Below are positions 1 to 9,800 of a stretch of DNA of 64,000 bases, in pieces. The position numbers were made by a program, and so were the translations under genes. This stretch comes from Scatophagus argus. Its lineage: Eukaryota > Chordata > Actinopteri > Scatophagidae. How positions within the stretch are numbered: the stretch's first letter is position 1; every line of letters starts with the position of its first letter. The notes beneath the pieces were generated by a model that was not told the DNA's origin, searched no databases, and saw only the letters and a program-made list of their open reading frames with translations. Location: positions 4,690,001 through 4,754,000 of the forward strand of contig NC_058502.1 in the NCBI RefSeq assembly GCF_020382885.2, given 5' to 3'.

Positions 1-35
1 ATCCTTCTGTCTGGGATCCCACACCTTCACTGTCC
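1..35 (-). CDS. dnaaf10: wdr92 coding exon 4, truncated by window edge
   Basis: Begins after acceptor CAG (36-38) and reads (G)[11 protein letters not shown], the D-strand end of a WD blade, in frame with exon 3. The exon continues outside the window. Confidence 0.88.
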
Positions 36-1312
36 CTGTAACACACAATGGAATTTGAAGTTTTATCTCGCATCTTTATGTAATTAAGTTCCTTTATGTT
101 GCTTGAAAAGTTTTAATTATACACTGTTTTAAACTTTCTAAACGCTCTTACCGTCTCTGCTTCCAGTGACTATCTCAGGCGCACCATCGCCAATCCCCAG
201 GCCACCAACACCATCAATACTATTCACTATCTCTTTGTGGGCCTTTACAGTGTACACTGGCACTTCAGGCACCTCCAGATTCCTGTGGACAACAGGATCA
301 GTGTGAACTCACTTTCAATTCAGTCAGACAGAAGTTAAAAAGAAGAAGAAGTTCATCTTAAAAATACTGAACAAATCTTCCACTGAGAAGCCAGTTATAA
401 TTGCATAATTTAGCGGTTTTGAATTAAATTTTCGGTTTAGTCACCATTTAGTTTCTTGTCTGGTGAGACACAGAAGGTGTGATAGCAGTGAACGTGGCTA
501 AATTACCATATATTGAGATTTCCATCAAAATCTCCAGTTGCTATGTGTCTTTGTTGAAGAGAGGTGGCCCCAAAGGTCCCACACTTAATGGGTTTGGGTT
601 TCTCTATCTGAAACATAAGAGAGGGGCAATGCAACAAGCGGTGAAATAGCAGTAAGAATGGAAAACTACTTATGTTTGGGTCAGTGTTGCGCAGTTTGTC
701 AATGGCAAAACCATACATTTAATGTTTGTGAATTAAATGTTTGTGACAGCTTATTAAATTGAAATGACCCAAATATGATGAAACGCTGATCCACTGACCA
801 GAAATTTAGAACAACCAATGATTAGTCGAGACCAGGGTTTACTCTGGAGTCTTGTATTTCTTCCACCAGAAAAACCTCCAAAAACTGTGCACAAAGACTT
901 TGCTTGTGATGGTTAGCAGTGGCGGTCATTGGCTGTCTCCAGTGTTACCTGTTGCTATGGAGACAATAAACCAGCAAGACTCTTCTAGAAACCTGATGAG
1001 ATAAGCTAGCTAAACCCAATATAAGCACTTCGCGTGATGTATTTTTTGAAAAACAAAATCAAAAATAAAAACAAAAATAAAAACGGACGAGAGCAAACAA
1101 GAGTGAAATCTTTACGTGTTACCTACCTCTTTGATTAGCTGAGCCTCTCCGTGCAGCGCTTCATATATTTGCATTACTCCGGTTCCTCTAGGAAAGTTCC
1201 CCAGGCAGACAAACTTCGCGCTGCAGGGGATCCATTTGCTGTCGAAAACTGTGTAGTTCAAACTCTTCTGAATATGAGCAATAATCTGGGGCTTTGACAG
1301 AGGCGATGACAT
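1..1312 (-). CDS. dnaaf10: WDR92/DNAAF10, WD-repeat dynein assembly factor, 5' part (exons 1-4, runs off window)
   Basis: WD40 beta-propeller protein (WDR92, also called monad) that works with the R2TP/prefoldin-like co-chaperone in cytoplasmic preassembly of axonemal dyneins. Four coding pieces on the minus strand join in frame: 1127-1312, 507-607, 152-282 and 1-35. The product starts [20 protein letters not shown], continues through the family segment [20 protein letters not shown] and the WD blade ending GNLNIW, then [10 protein letters not shown] and [11 protein letters not shown]. About 152 of the roughly 357 residues usual for the family are present; the rest lies beyond base 1. Splice sites fit GT-AG. 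The start ATG at 1312 agrees with the N-terminus I recall for human WDR92. It is divergent from pno1 with about 400 bp between start codons, as in mammals. Identification is firm; the symbol follows current vertebrate nomenclature. Confidence 0.95.
152..282 (-). CDS. dnaaf10: wdr92 coding exon 3
   Basis: Completes the Trp codon, then reads [20 protein letters not shown] and on to PEIVTGSRD. The acceptor CAG is at 283-285 and the donor GTAAGAG at 145-151. It is 131 nt. Confidence 0.92.
507..607 (-). CDS. dnaaf10: wdr92 coding exon 2
   Basis: Starts [10 protein letters not shown] after a CAG acceptor (608-610) and ends GNLNI plus two bases of a Trp codon before donor GTAATT (501-506). It is 101 nt, phase 0 to 2. 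Confidence 0.93.
608..1126 (-). other. dnaaf10: wdr92 intron 1
   Basis: 519-bp intron with canonical ends. It holds no coding signal. An RFX X-box-like site at 951-964 is listed separately. The stretch 1049-1085 is A-rich. Confidence 0.85.
951..964 (-). promoter_or_regulatory. RFX X-box-like motif in wdr92 intron 1
   Basis: The minus strand reads GTCTCCATAGCAAC. The AGCAAC half fits RGYAAC exactly, and GTCTCC differs from GTNRCC at one position, with a two-base spacer. RFX factors activate ciliary genes, and WDR92 is one, so the location makes sense. It lies about 350 bp inside the gene from the start codon. Binding is inference. Confidence 0.4.
1127..1312 (-). CDS. dnaaf10: wdr92 coding exon 1
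   Basis: Encodes residues 1-62, MSSPLSKPQ... to ...AQLIKE. The donor is GTAGGT at 1121-1126 on the minus strand, and the exon ends in phase 0. Reading on into the intron would add VGNT and a stop, so the splice is needed. Confidence 0.93.
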
Positions 1313-1714
1313 CCTTGCTATGTATGAGATAATATAAAAACGGTTGACTTTGTCTTGTTAAGGTACTAAAGGGACCACTCAATCCAACTAGCTGCCAAAA
1401 TAAATGACGTCAAGACCCTCCTACCGCGCCTGCCTAAACATGTGCCTGAAAAATAAGTGTAAATTTCAATTAAATAATTGACTCATTTGAGACACACATA
1501 CACGTCTACTTGCATTTTACCGTTTCAGTACAATTCTGTCAACTCATCAAGCCATATTTTTTATTATAACACCGGTAATCATTATTTTCTCTCTTCAGGC
1601 GTCGACGTCGTGGCCGTTTGGGTCCTTTTCGTTGCACGAGGACACCCTCATGCCTCAGTGGCCGTCGTCTTCCTCAGTTTTAACTGCTTAGTCTGACATA
1701 AAACGAGTTTCGGA
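1313..1714. promoter_or_regulatory. bidirectional promoter, wdr92 (-) / pno1 (+)
   Basis: 402 bp separate the two start codons of divergently transcribed genes, so both promoters must lie here or overlap the 5'UTRs. A perfect palindromic CRE (TGACGTCA) sits at 1405-1412. A pyrimidine-rich stretch at 1584-1597 ends in CAG and could be either the pno1 start region or a 5'UTR splice acceptor. No TATA box was identified with confidence. Confidence 0.75.
1405..1412. promoter_or_regulatory. palindromic CRE (CREB/ATF site) in the shared promoter
   Basis: The sequence TGACGTCA is exact and palindromic. It lies 93 bp upstream of the wdr92 start codon and 303 bp upstream of the pno1 start codon. Function is inferred from motif identity and position only. 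Confidence 0.55.
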
Positions 1715-1912
1715 ATGGACACTGATAAAAATTCAACCCCAACCGCCGGCGCTGCCGCGGAGAGCAAAGATGGCACAGATTCGTTCACAAAGGTAAAGTC
1801 TAAAAAGTCCCAGAAACGAAAACGCGAACAAGATGGAGTGGACATGGACACAGAGGAGTCCGTGGCAAGCAAGCGACCACAGTTTCCACCAATTTCAGGC
1901 GATAAACTGAAG
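1715..1912 (+). CDS. pno1: pno1 coding exon 1
   Basis: Encodes residues 1-66, [10 protein letters not shown]... to ...SGDKLK. The donor is GTAACT at 1913; phase 0. Confidence 0.93.
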
Positions 1913-4082
1913 GTAACTACCATTTGTTCAAATGTGTTTTCTGTGTGGTTTCCATGTTATCTAAACTGAAAGAAAAGGAATTTAATGTTTATGTCTTTGC
2001 TACGAAGTCGGCCTAAGTGCTTTGCGCTTGCGCAGTGTAGTCTTGTGACTTTACAACATACTGTATGTTGTGTTGTTGCACAGGGAGAGAGCAAAACAAT
2101 GACAACTAATGTGTTTGACAACAGTTTTGTAGAACTTTGCTTGATTGTGTTTAATTTTGACTATATATTTGAAAATATTTAATTGACTACCTAGTCAACA
2201 ATACTCTTATGCAATACCTGCAGTCACCAGTTACATTACAGAATAGGTTTTAGAATGCAAAATAGGCTTATAAGATATTCATAGCTAATATCTACCCAAC
2301 AGTATAGGGCTTAGTGAGGCCACCCACAACTTTTAAAATTAACATTGCACATTAATTTATCAGCATCTGCAATGTATGTGATGATCGGTTTGTGTTTCAG
2401 GGACCAGATGAGATGCGCAAAATCCCTGTCCCAGCTCACAGATACACCCCGCTGAAGGAAAACTGGCTGAAGATTTTCACCCCAATTGTAGAAAACCTAC
2501 AACTTCAAGTTAGATTTAACCTTAAAACTAGGCATGTTGAAATCAAAGTAAGTTTAAGCTGAGCTTTTTTTTTCAATAATGCCCATCTGTCCTGTTTTTC
2601 TCTGCTACCCACAGTCCTGTCTATATTGTGCTTTTCTTCTTTCAGACATGCAAAGAAACACAGGACATTGCCTCACTCACAAAAGCAACAGATTTTGTAA
2701 AAGCGTTTATTCTAGGATTCCAAATTGAAGTAAGTACACTAACAGAAGGTCTTAGTGAATTGTGAATGTCTTCATTTTTGCTGAAAAGGTTTTTTTGTAA
2801 CCAGTGTTCCAAAGCCAGATGTAGAGGATTTTACCTTACTGGTGATATTGATGTTTTATCAAACATTTAACATCAGCAAGGTGTCTGCTGTCAGTAAGAT
2901 AAAACCACCAGGAAACAGGTCATTTTGTAGGTGTTTTTATTTTGCGCATGTTTAAACATGGATGGTAAATTTATTCTTTAAGTGTTATTTTTGTCAGCTT
3001 TTATAGGCTGTAGTGATCATATTTAACTTAACTAACTAACTAAATCTTAGGCATTTAGCTCTCAAATGACTGTCACAATATTTGATTGTTGATGATGAAT
3101 GAAAGCCCCTTGAACTTGGTTTGATTTTGCTTTGTGATATAACACTCATCTCCTTCCAGGATGCCCTGGCTCTTATCAGATTAGACGAGCTTTTCCTTGA
3201 AAGCTTTGATGTCACAGATGGTAAAGATGACACTGACATGAATCATTTGTCTCTATGAAACTGTTTTTTAAGATTTTACATTTTAAGATTTTTTGCTGCT
3301 GCAAAATGAACTTAGTGTCCAGTCTTTTTAATTGTCTGGTTGTGTTGTCTGTCTTGGCAGTGAAACCTCTGAAGGGAGACCACTTGTCCAGAGCAATCGG
3401 AAGAATAGCAGGGAAGGGAGGGAAAACCAAATTCACCATTGAAAATGTCACAAAGACCCGTATTGTGCTTGCAGACACGTGTGTACTTTTCATTATTCTT
3501 GTTCTATTACTGTTAAAAAAAGTTGAATTATTACATAAATTAACTATATACATTTTTAATCATTTTGTCATTTGATTTTCTGAATTATTTAATTATTTCA
3601 TTGCACTTTTGCAGTCTAACATTCAGTATTTTTACAACTCTACTACTATTCAGTTTTGTCACCACCTTAAAACAAAGGTTAGATTGTAAAGGGTTTGTGG
3701 ATAGCGACTGTAATATCCAATTATATTTTGATTATATTTAAGTAAAGTGGTTAAACCACTGTGGGTTGTCTTTTCTGAAGCATTCAACTCTCCTTCATCT
3801 GTTTCTTAACAGGAAGGTTCACATATTGGGGTCTTTCCAGAATATCAAGATGGCCCGGACAGCAATATGTAACTTAATCTTGGGTAAGAAAGTGCTTTTT
3901 TTAATGTTTGATTAATACAGTACAACAAAGTTTAATGTCATGTTTGGAATAGAACTCTTTGAATCCACATGTAGTGCTGAGAAGTGACCTTTTAAATCCC
4001 TTTTGCCCCTACAGGAAGTCCACCTTCAAAGGTCTATGGCAACATCAGGGTGGTGGCTAGCAGGACTGCAGAGAGATTCTGA
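1715..4082 (+). CDS. pno1: PNO1 (partner of NOB1), KH-domain 40S ribosome assembly factor
   Basis: RNA-binding assembly factor of pre-40S particles, nucleolar to cytoplasmic. It holds NOB1 near the 3' end of 18S rRNA until the final cleavage. Seven coding exons (1715-1912, 2401-2547, 2646-2729, 3160-3220, 3361-3478, 3813-3883, 4015-4082) join to 747 nt, 248 aa plus stop, close to the 252 aa I recall for human. The N-terminal 66 residues are charged and low complexity with a basic [10 protein letters not shown] run. The conserved body starts [20 protein letters not shown]. The KH domain carries its GXXG loop as G-K-G-G near residues 181-184 (in AGKGGKTKF), and the protein ends [11 protein letters not shown]. 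Each junction is GT-AG and the frame stays open throughout. The gene is divergent from wdr92 and convergent with ppp3r1. Confidence 0.97.
2401..2547 (+). CDS. pno1: pno1 coding exon 2
   Basis: Follows a TTTCAG acceptor. It encodes [10 protein letters not shown]... to ...KTRHVEIK (49 codons); the donor is GTAAGT. Confidence 0.95.
2646..2729 (+). CDS. pno1: pno1 coding exon 3
   Basis: 28 codons, [17 protein letters not shown]... to ...LGFQIE, flanked by TTTCAG and GTAAGT. Confidence 0.95.
3160..3220 (+). CDS. pno1: pno1 coding exon 4
   Basis: [20 protein letters not shown] plus one base; acceptor CCAG, donor GTAAAG. It is 61 nt. Confidence 0.94.
3361..3478 (+). CDS. pno1: pno1 coding exon 5 (KH core)
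   Basis: [20 protein letters not shown] and on to TRIVLAD plus two bases. It contains the KH GXXG loop. The donor is GTGTGT, weaker than the others, but it is the only site that keeps the Thr-Lys-Val reading into exon 6. Confidence 0.93.
3813..3883 (+). CDS. pno1: pno1 coding exon 6
   Basis: Completes Thr, then [23 protein letters not shown] plus one base; acceptor AACAG, donor GTAAGA. Confidence 0.93.
4015..4082 (+). CDS. pno1: pno1 coding exon 7 with stop
   Basis: [22 protein letters not shown] then TGA at 4080-4082, following a CTACAG acceptor. Confidence 0.94.
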
Positions 4083-4350
4083 AGTCTTATTGGCTGTTGT
4101 TTGTCTTTCTGCCCCCCTCCCTTTGGCTGGTGGAATTGCCACTTTGATCTGCCTTGATGAGTTAAGTCTGTTAACGTCTTTCTGGATGGCCTGATACCTC
4201 AGTTTCCTCTGTTGGCCTCATGGTAATTTATTTTTGGATCAGGTTATTTTTGGACCCCAAACCATTAGGAAACATCAAGATACATGCATAAACAATGTGC
4301 ATTTATCTGTAAGCGTGAGTTTCTGTAAATAAATAATTTCAATCTCTACA
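4083..4350 (+). promoter_or_regulatory. pno1: pno1 3'UTR with AATAAA at 4328-4333
   Basis: The only nearby plus-strand AATAAA after the stop lies at 4328-4333, giving a 3'UTR of about 270 nt. The exact cleavage site is inferred. Confidence 0.65.
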
Positions 4351-4529
4351 AAAAATGAGTTTAATTTTGTTACTGAGGTCTATAAAATGTCAGATTTTTG
4401 GACCAGGAATGGATTCATTAATAGTTAAAAATGCTGCCAAAGAAAATTTGTGACTACGACTTTATAGTTCCAGTCAATAACTTCCTGAAGAGAAATTATG
4501 TTTTGGAAAAGAAGGGACAGAAAATCTTT

Positions 4530-6770
4530 TACTTTCAACATTTCAAAGTTTATTTAAATTTTATTTAATTTTCATACAGTATCAAGTTTCCAACAGTCCC
4601 ACAGCATAAGATGCAGCATGCAGAAAAAGGAAAAAAATGGTTCTCAAACTTAAATCTTCTCAGATATCCCCACACAAACTAAAAAGTCCCTCAGAGAAAA
4701 GGTAGCTCTTACAAACTAAAGCGTGGTCTGAACTATACAGAGAACAGAGAGCCAGAACTGCATTTAACAAATACTTATATACAAAAGAAAGGAAAAAAAA
4801 ACATCAAATTTTCCCCTTTAAGCTGAGTACAGTGTGTGGCAGTTTGAGACAGGATCAGATATGCAACTTTTACTGGAATAGAAGCATCTTGCTGACCCGG
4901 GTAAAATACAAAAAGTTATATGTAGTTCAGTTCATTTGGATTACCTCTCATAATATGTGTACATTTACCAAAGTTTGGCAACATCCATATTGTATACCAT
5001 TAAATTTTTAAATATATTAACATCACCATCCATGTGTAAACAAGAGGATTATTTCAAAAATTGATCTACATGCACAACAAAAAATATATTTCCATGTCAT
5101 GCAAGCACAGGGAGGCCCAAGCCGTGCAGAGCTTTGGGATAAAAGGACAACAGAGCACTCCAGAGTCACATCTCTGACCGAAAACTCCTGTTCAAACCAG
5201 CAGTCGGCCTCCAAAGCAAAAGAAAAAGCTATCCTGATGCAGTTTATAGTGGGAAGCATTTTTCCCCATAGAAATTAAAATTTGGTTGAATTTGTTTTTC
5301 TCCCTGTTCGCATTAGTGGGTGGGAGGGGGAGAAAATGAGGTGATTGTGACGGAAAAAAGTGGAAGAAGAAGCCAACTTTTGAAATGTACACTTTGGGAA
5401 AAAAGAGAAAAAAAAAAAACTACATTATACAGCCTCTCCCACTGCACGCTGATCATACCAACGCGTTTAAGTGTTTGTGGTGCTTTAAAGAAAACAGACC
5501 CGTCCTGCGCTGTACTAAGAAAAGTTAAGTATTAAGAAGGGCTCCTGTAAAGCAGAAACAAAGCCTTCTCTTCCTGTTAAGGAAGATGAGCACACATTGA
5601 TTACCTAATATACACATATTGGTTAAGAAATGCTGCCTGCAGATAAGTCTCTTAAATTGCTATATACTCGCACAAACAATGTATAATCTCACCATTATTC
5701 ACTCTCATACTATTACTCTCAGGTCGTAGCCACGTCTGTCCAGCCTCTGTTCTTAACATTTAAACGCAAGAAGTTTGAATGAATTCAGTCCATTTGTCAG
5801 TGTGAGTGCAGAGCTTTTCTTTGCATTGCAGATTGTCTTACAGATGCACGCTGTCCAACGCAAAATGCCTCATCAAGCGTAAACCATGAACCAGTTTGGA
5901 GCCACAAATTATTTTGGAAAGACATTTTCTTGGCATTCATCTACCTTTAATTTCATGACAGAAAACAACGATAATCTCCAACAACATAAACACATTCTTC
6001 AGTATGAGTAAAACTAGAAATCTTATCACAAAAAAAAGAGAAACATGAATTGCCTTTCTAAGAGTGACTGGAAGCTTTTATTGATCTACACCAAACTGCT
6101 GTATGTAAGCTTAACAGAGGACACAAAGTCAGAAAATCAGAAATTTATATATGACTCGCAGTTGGAAGTTTCACGAGCCTATCTGTCCGGCATGAATGAC
6201 AGTGGTGATGGTGGGTAATAACTTGGACTGGTTTCTGGATATGTTCTGGTTGGCACTTCATACCCTACTTTTGAGTTGTACTGTAAGTCAAGTGTTAAAA
6301 TACTATACACTTCCACTCACAAGACAACCATAGATATACTTGTATTTTTCTTCTTTATAAAAGACAAGAACAAAAAATAAATATCAAAAATAACAATTAA
6401 CAAAAAAAAAAACAAAAACAAAAAAACAGGAAGGATGAAATATGAAATATGAACAAGCCAACCAGCCTCTCCACTGCGCCCCCTTTCTCCCCCCTCATCC
6501 AAAATCAGAGATGCTCTTGCAAATGACAAATAGATGTCCTTCAGTCTCATAAAGTGCTACGACCGGGTTACTGAGAGGATTTCTAGTTCAATAACACTTC
6601 AAAGTTGGCTTCACGAGGCCTGTGGTTTTTGAAAGAAAAAGTGGCTTCACAGAGAGCGAGAAGAGAGAGAGAATACTTCCATTGAGTTACACAGAGAGCA
6701 TTTGGCTGGGCGTCTCGAGCAGATCTTCAGAGATGGTGGAGAAAGCGGCTGTCGAGGAGGAAGGGGTGCA

Positions 6771-6809
<39 letters not shown>

Positions 6810-6848
6810 GTGGTGGTGGTGGCGGGGTGTCAGCAAGTGGAGGAGCGC
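4530..6848 (-). promoter_or_regulatory. ppp3r1: ppp3r1 3'UTR, about 2.3 kb
   Basis: From the stop codon to a minus-strand AATAAA at 4549-4554. No coding signal is present. It contains a (CA)n/(CCA)n tract just after the stop and U-rich runs in the transcript (6395-6427). Long 3'UTRs are typical of PPP3R1. The 3' limit is inferred from the poly(A) signal. Confidence 0.7.
6770..6827. repeat. (TG)n then (TGG)n microsatellite in the ppp3r1 3'UTR
   Basis: About 43 bp of TG repeats with two TA interruptions, then TGG repeats. In the ppp3r1 transcript this is a CCA/CA tract beginning about 22 nt after the stop codon. Confidence 0.95.
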
Positions 6849-6896
6849 TCACACGTCCACCACCATCTTTTTGTGTATATCGAGACCACCGACCAC
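6849..6896 (-). CDS. ppp3r1: ppp3r1 coding exon 6 with stop
   Basis: Encodes [15 protein letters not shown] and TGA, following a TTCCAG acceptor. It is too short for ordinary ORF calling but matches the calcineurin B C-terminus I recall exactly. Confidence 0.95.
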   Translation of the reverse strand: MVGGLDIHKKMVVDV

Positions 6897-9800
6897 CTGG
6901 AAGCAAAACAAAATACTTCTTTTAATCCAGAGCTGTTGCAGGCAGTGATAAAGTGGTCACTAATAACATTACTGATGGCTCAGTCCCATTAAGTATCCCA
7001 GTGGGTCTTGACACTGACCCAGTGTGCACAGTAACAGCTCCCTGGCTCCACTTGTTATGAATCTTATTGATTAAACAAGTGCTTTATTATGTATTTCACT
7101 TTTGAGTTCTTGCTGTAACAGTATGTACATTGCAAATACAACTAGCAGTTACTTTCATTAAACTGTTATTCTTACAATTAATCTTTCAAACTGTAATATA
7201 CAGACATAGTGAAAAATACCCCTAACAATTGTCCATGGTGAAAACCTCACTTCCTGCCAACCGAGAGTCCAGTCACTTGATATCAAACACAGAAAAGAAG
7301 CAAATACTTAAATTTGAGTGGACACAATGAATGTCAGATTCCCGGGATAAGTGACTTCAACAATTAACCTGTCAAATTAACAGTAATTTAATATTATGCA
7401 ACCAAAAAGCTGGGAGATTCACAAGAGACACTTTTAACCACAAATGTTCACAACTGAAGCCGTAGAGGATATATATAATATATATAAATTTGGATCCTAT
7501 ATTTCCCATCTTGCAGCTCAATTGCAATGTCTCATAATTTCATTTCAAACTTCTTTCAGATCTCACACCTACAGTTTGAAATCTTAAGCCAAACTGAAGA
7601 CATTATATAACTGCTTTCAGAGGCTGAGAAGCACTTACTCTTAAACTCAGCCAAGGTTACTACTACACATCATCCAGCCTCTGTTCTCAACATCAAATGA
7701 CAAGTAGAACTTCCTGTGTAAATGAGCAGAGTTAACACCTCACTGTAAACACCCTTTCCCTTTACTACAACAAACCCTCTAAAAATCTATTTTTATAACC
7801 ATTGTGATATGTTTAGACTGTCTTTTTTTTTGCAGTTTCTTTCACCCTACTGTGCTCAGATCAGGGTTATGTGAAGTCAGATTAAAATCATGTCACGCAT
7901 GTTCACTGAACCTCGAAGCGTGTGAGCAGCAACACTTTGTTAAAAACAGGTTCTAATGTTCTCCTGCGCCATTCTAGAAATACACTCCCGCAAGGACACG
8001 AGCCTTTTTAGTTCAAGGCTCCGGAGATGCAGCCATCGCATGTGGGCCTTGTGTCTGTCGGAGTTACAACTGGCGCCTTTCATTTCAGAAAATGTCTCGG
8101 AGCAAAGCACGTTCCACTGGGCTCCAATAAAAGGTGTATGGATGAATTTTTAACACTAATTGTACGTCTTTGTCTTCTTGATCTTAAATTAGATTATTAA
8201 ATTAGGTCATGTAGCTTCTGTCTGAATTATAAGGTCCGTATTTGAATCTGTGACAGAAATGCAGTCACATAATAGCTAAATCCTGGATGTCAATCTTGAT
8301 TGTGTGTTCTCCTTAACTGTGACCAAGGCTTTAAAGAGTAACTTTGTCACAATTTCATCATCTTTGCAATATCTCCTGCAATACAGCAGCTACATCTTAA
8401 TCCCAACTATATCAAACTATTGTGACTCTGTCCACTTATTCATCCAAAAATGATCCCCTGCAATGATGCTCTCATGACATTAATGTCAGTTTATGAGCTG
8501 ATCATTTCAATGCTTGCCCGTCTCACATGACCATACCTGGGTTGTGAGAATAATGTCAAGGCACTATGCCTCTGACTAGTGCTTTCTCACTGTAAGTGAA
8601 AGCTTGTTTCATGGTGGTACTTGTAAATATCATTAGATAAGCTTTAGCTAGATGCCCTCCACACAGAATAAATCTTTTATTTACTGCTTGGTCCAATGTT
8701 CCTGTGGTCGTACATAGTGCTAGCTGAGGACTTTTAGTGCCCCATAATGTGTAGAAAGAAGCTAGCAGCCTGTGTTTACAGCCCTTGACACTATATTTCA
8801 ACAGGAAGTGTGAAATTGAAACCCAGTGCTGTCGAGCCTAAGCAAAAATCTGTTGAGTTTGTTTGCCCCTTTGGCATTTGCCTTTACCATAACAGGCTGC
8901 ATCAGCAGAAATGTCACCACCCCCAAAATACCCCAGGAGAGCTTGGACTTACTGCACAGAACTCTTCAAAAGATATCCTGCCGTCTCCGTCCTTGTCTGC
9001 GTTGATAATGGTCTTGTCCACGATCTGCTGGAGCTGCGTGTCCTTCAAGTTGTTGCCTACCATCATCTTCAACACCTGGAAGAGTTCGCCGTTGGAGATG
9101 TAGCCGTCCTTGTCCATGTCGTAGATCCTGAAAGCAACTGTGGCACAAAGTGTGGCGTGAGGGAGGGGGAGGACAGAAGCAGGGGCAGACAGGAGTGTCA
9201 GTGTCAGTTACACTGCAAAAACTACAGAGAACCAAACGTTCAGAGAAACAGTCACTGATCAATGGATCTCAGAGAGTCGCCTACCTGACTGACAGTAATA
9301 ATTAAAGAACATAAGTCCTACAGGTTTTCAGATATTTAAAAAACAAACCCTTATCAAACGTGCTCTTCTTTGGTTTCCAGAGAGTGACTAGCCATAAGCT
9401 TGATTCTAGAGGAGGATCATAACCCTGGATAGTAACCATTTCTAACAGGAGATGTTTTCGATTTATAAGCCAGTAGCAGGTGTGCAAAAAAAGTGAATTT
9501 TGTACATTGTTCAACAATTACCGATTTTCCCCCAGGGGATGTTTTCTGTTGTAGCAGTAGAGCAGGGTGAGACAAACAGAACAGGGGAGACCCATGGGAC
9601 AAAGCCCCGGCTGTTTTTAGTCCCAAAGCAGCAAAACAAGGACACAAGAGACCTTGAGCCAGAGGTGCTACATATGTCCACATGTGGTTTTAATGAAGAA
9701 GCAGCATCACTTACATCGAAGCTTCTGTTCCTTGTCTCCCTTGACGCTGAACTGTGAGACTCCCTCGATGAACTCTGGGAGATGAGAACAACAATGAGCA

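Larger units (their letters stand above)
1913..3812 (+). other. pno1: pno1 introns over 300 bp (1913-2400, 2730-3159, 3479-3812)
   Basis: These three introns are AT-rich with canonical ends. I see no repeat, RNA gene or second coding signal in them. The remaining introns (2548-2645, 3221-3360, 3884-4014) are short. Confidence 0.75.

Noticed and set aside
3212..3553. 113-codon minus-strand open frame inside pno1
   Set aside because: Antisense to pno1 exon 5 and intron sequence. No independent support.
6622..6992. Two open frames with long Cys-Val runs near 6.77 kb
   Set aside because: Translation of a (TG)n microsatellite in the ppp3r1 3'UTR.
7950..8150. GC-richer patch in ppp3r1 intron 5 considered as a small RNA or processed pseudogene
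   Set aside because: No recognisable RNA fold, family motif or protein similarity; not enough to call.
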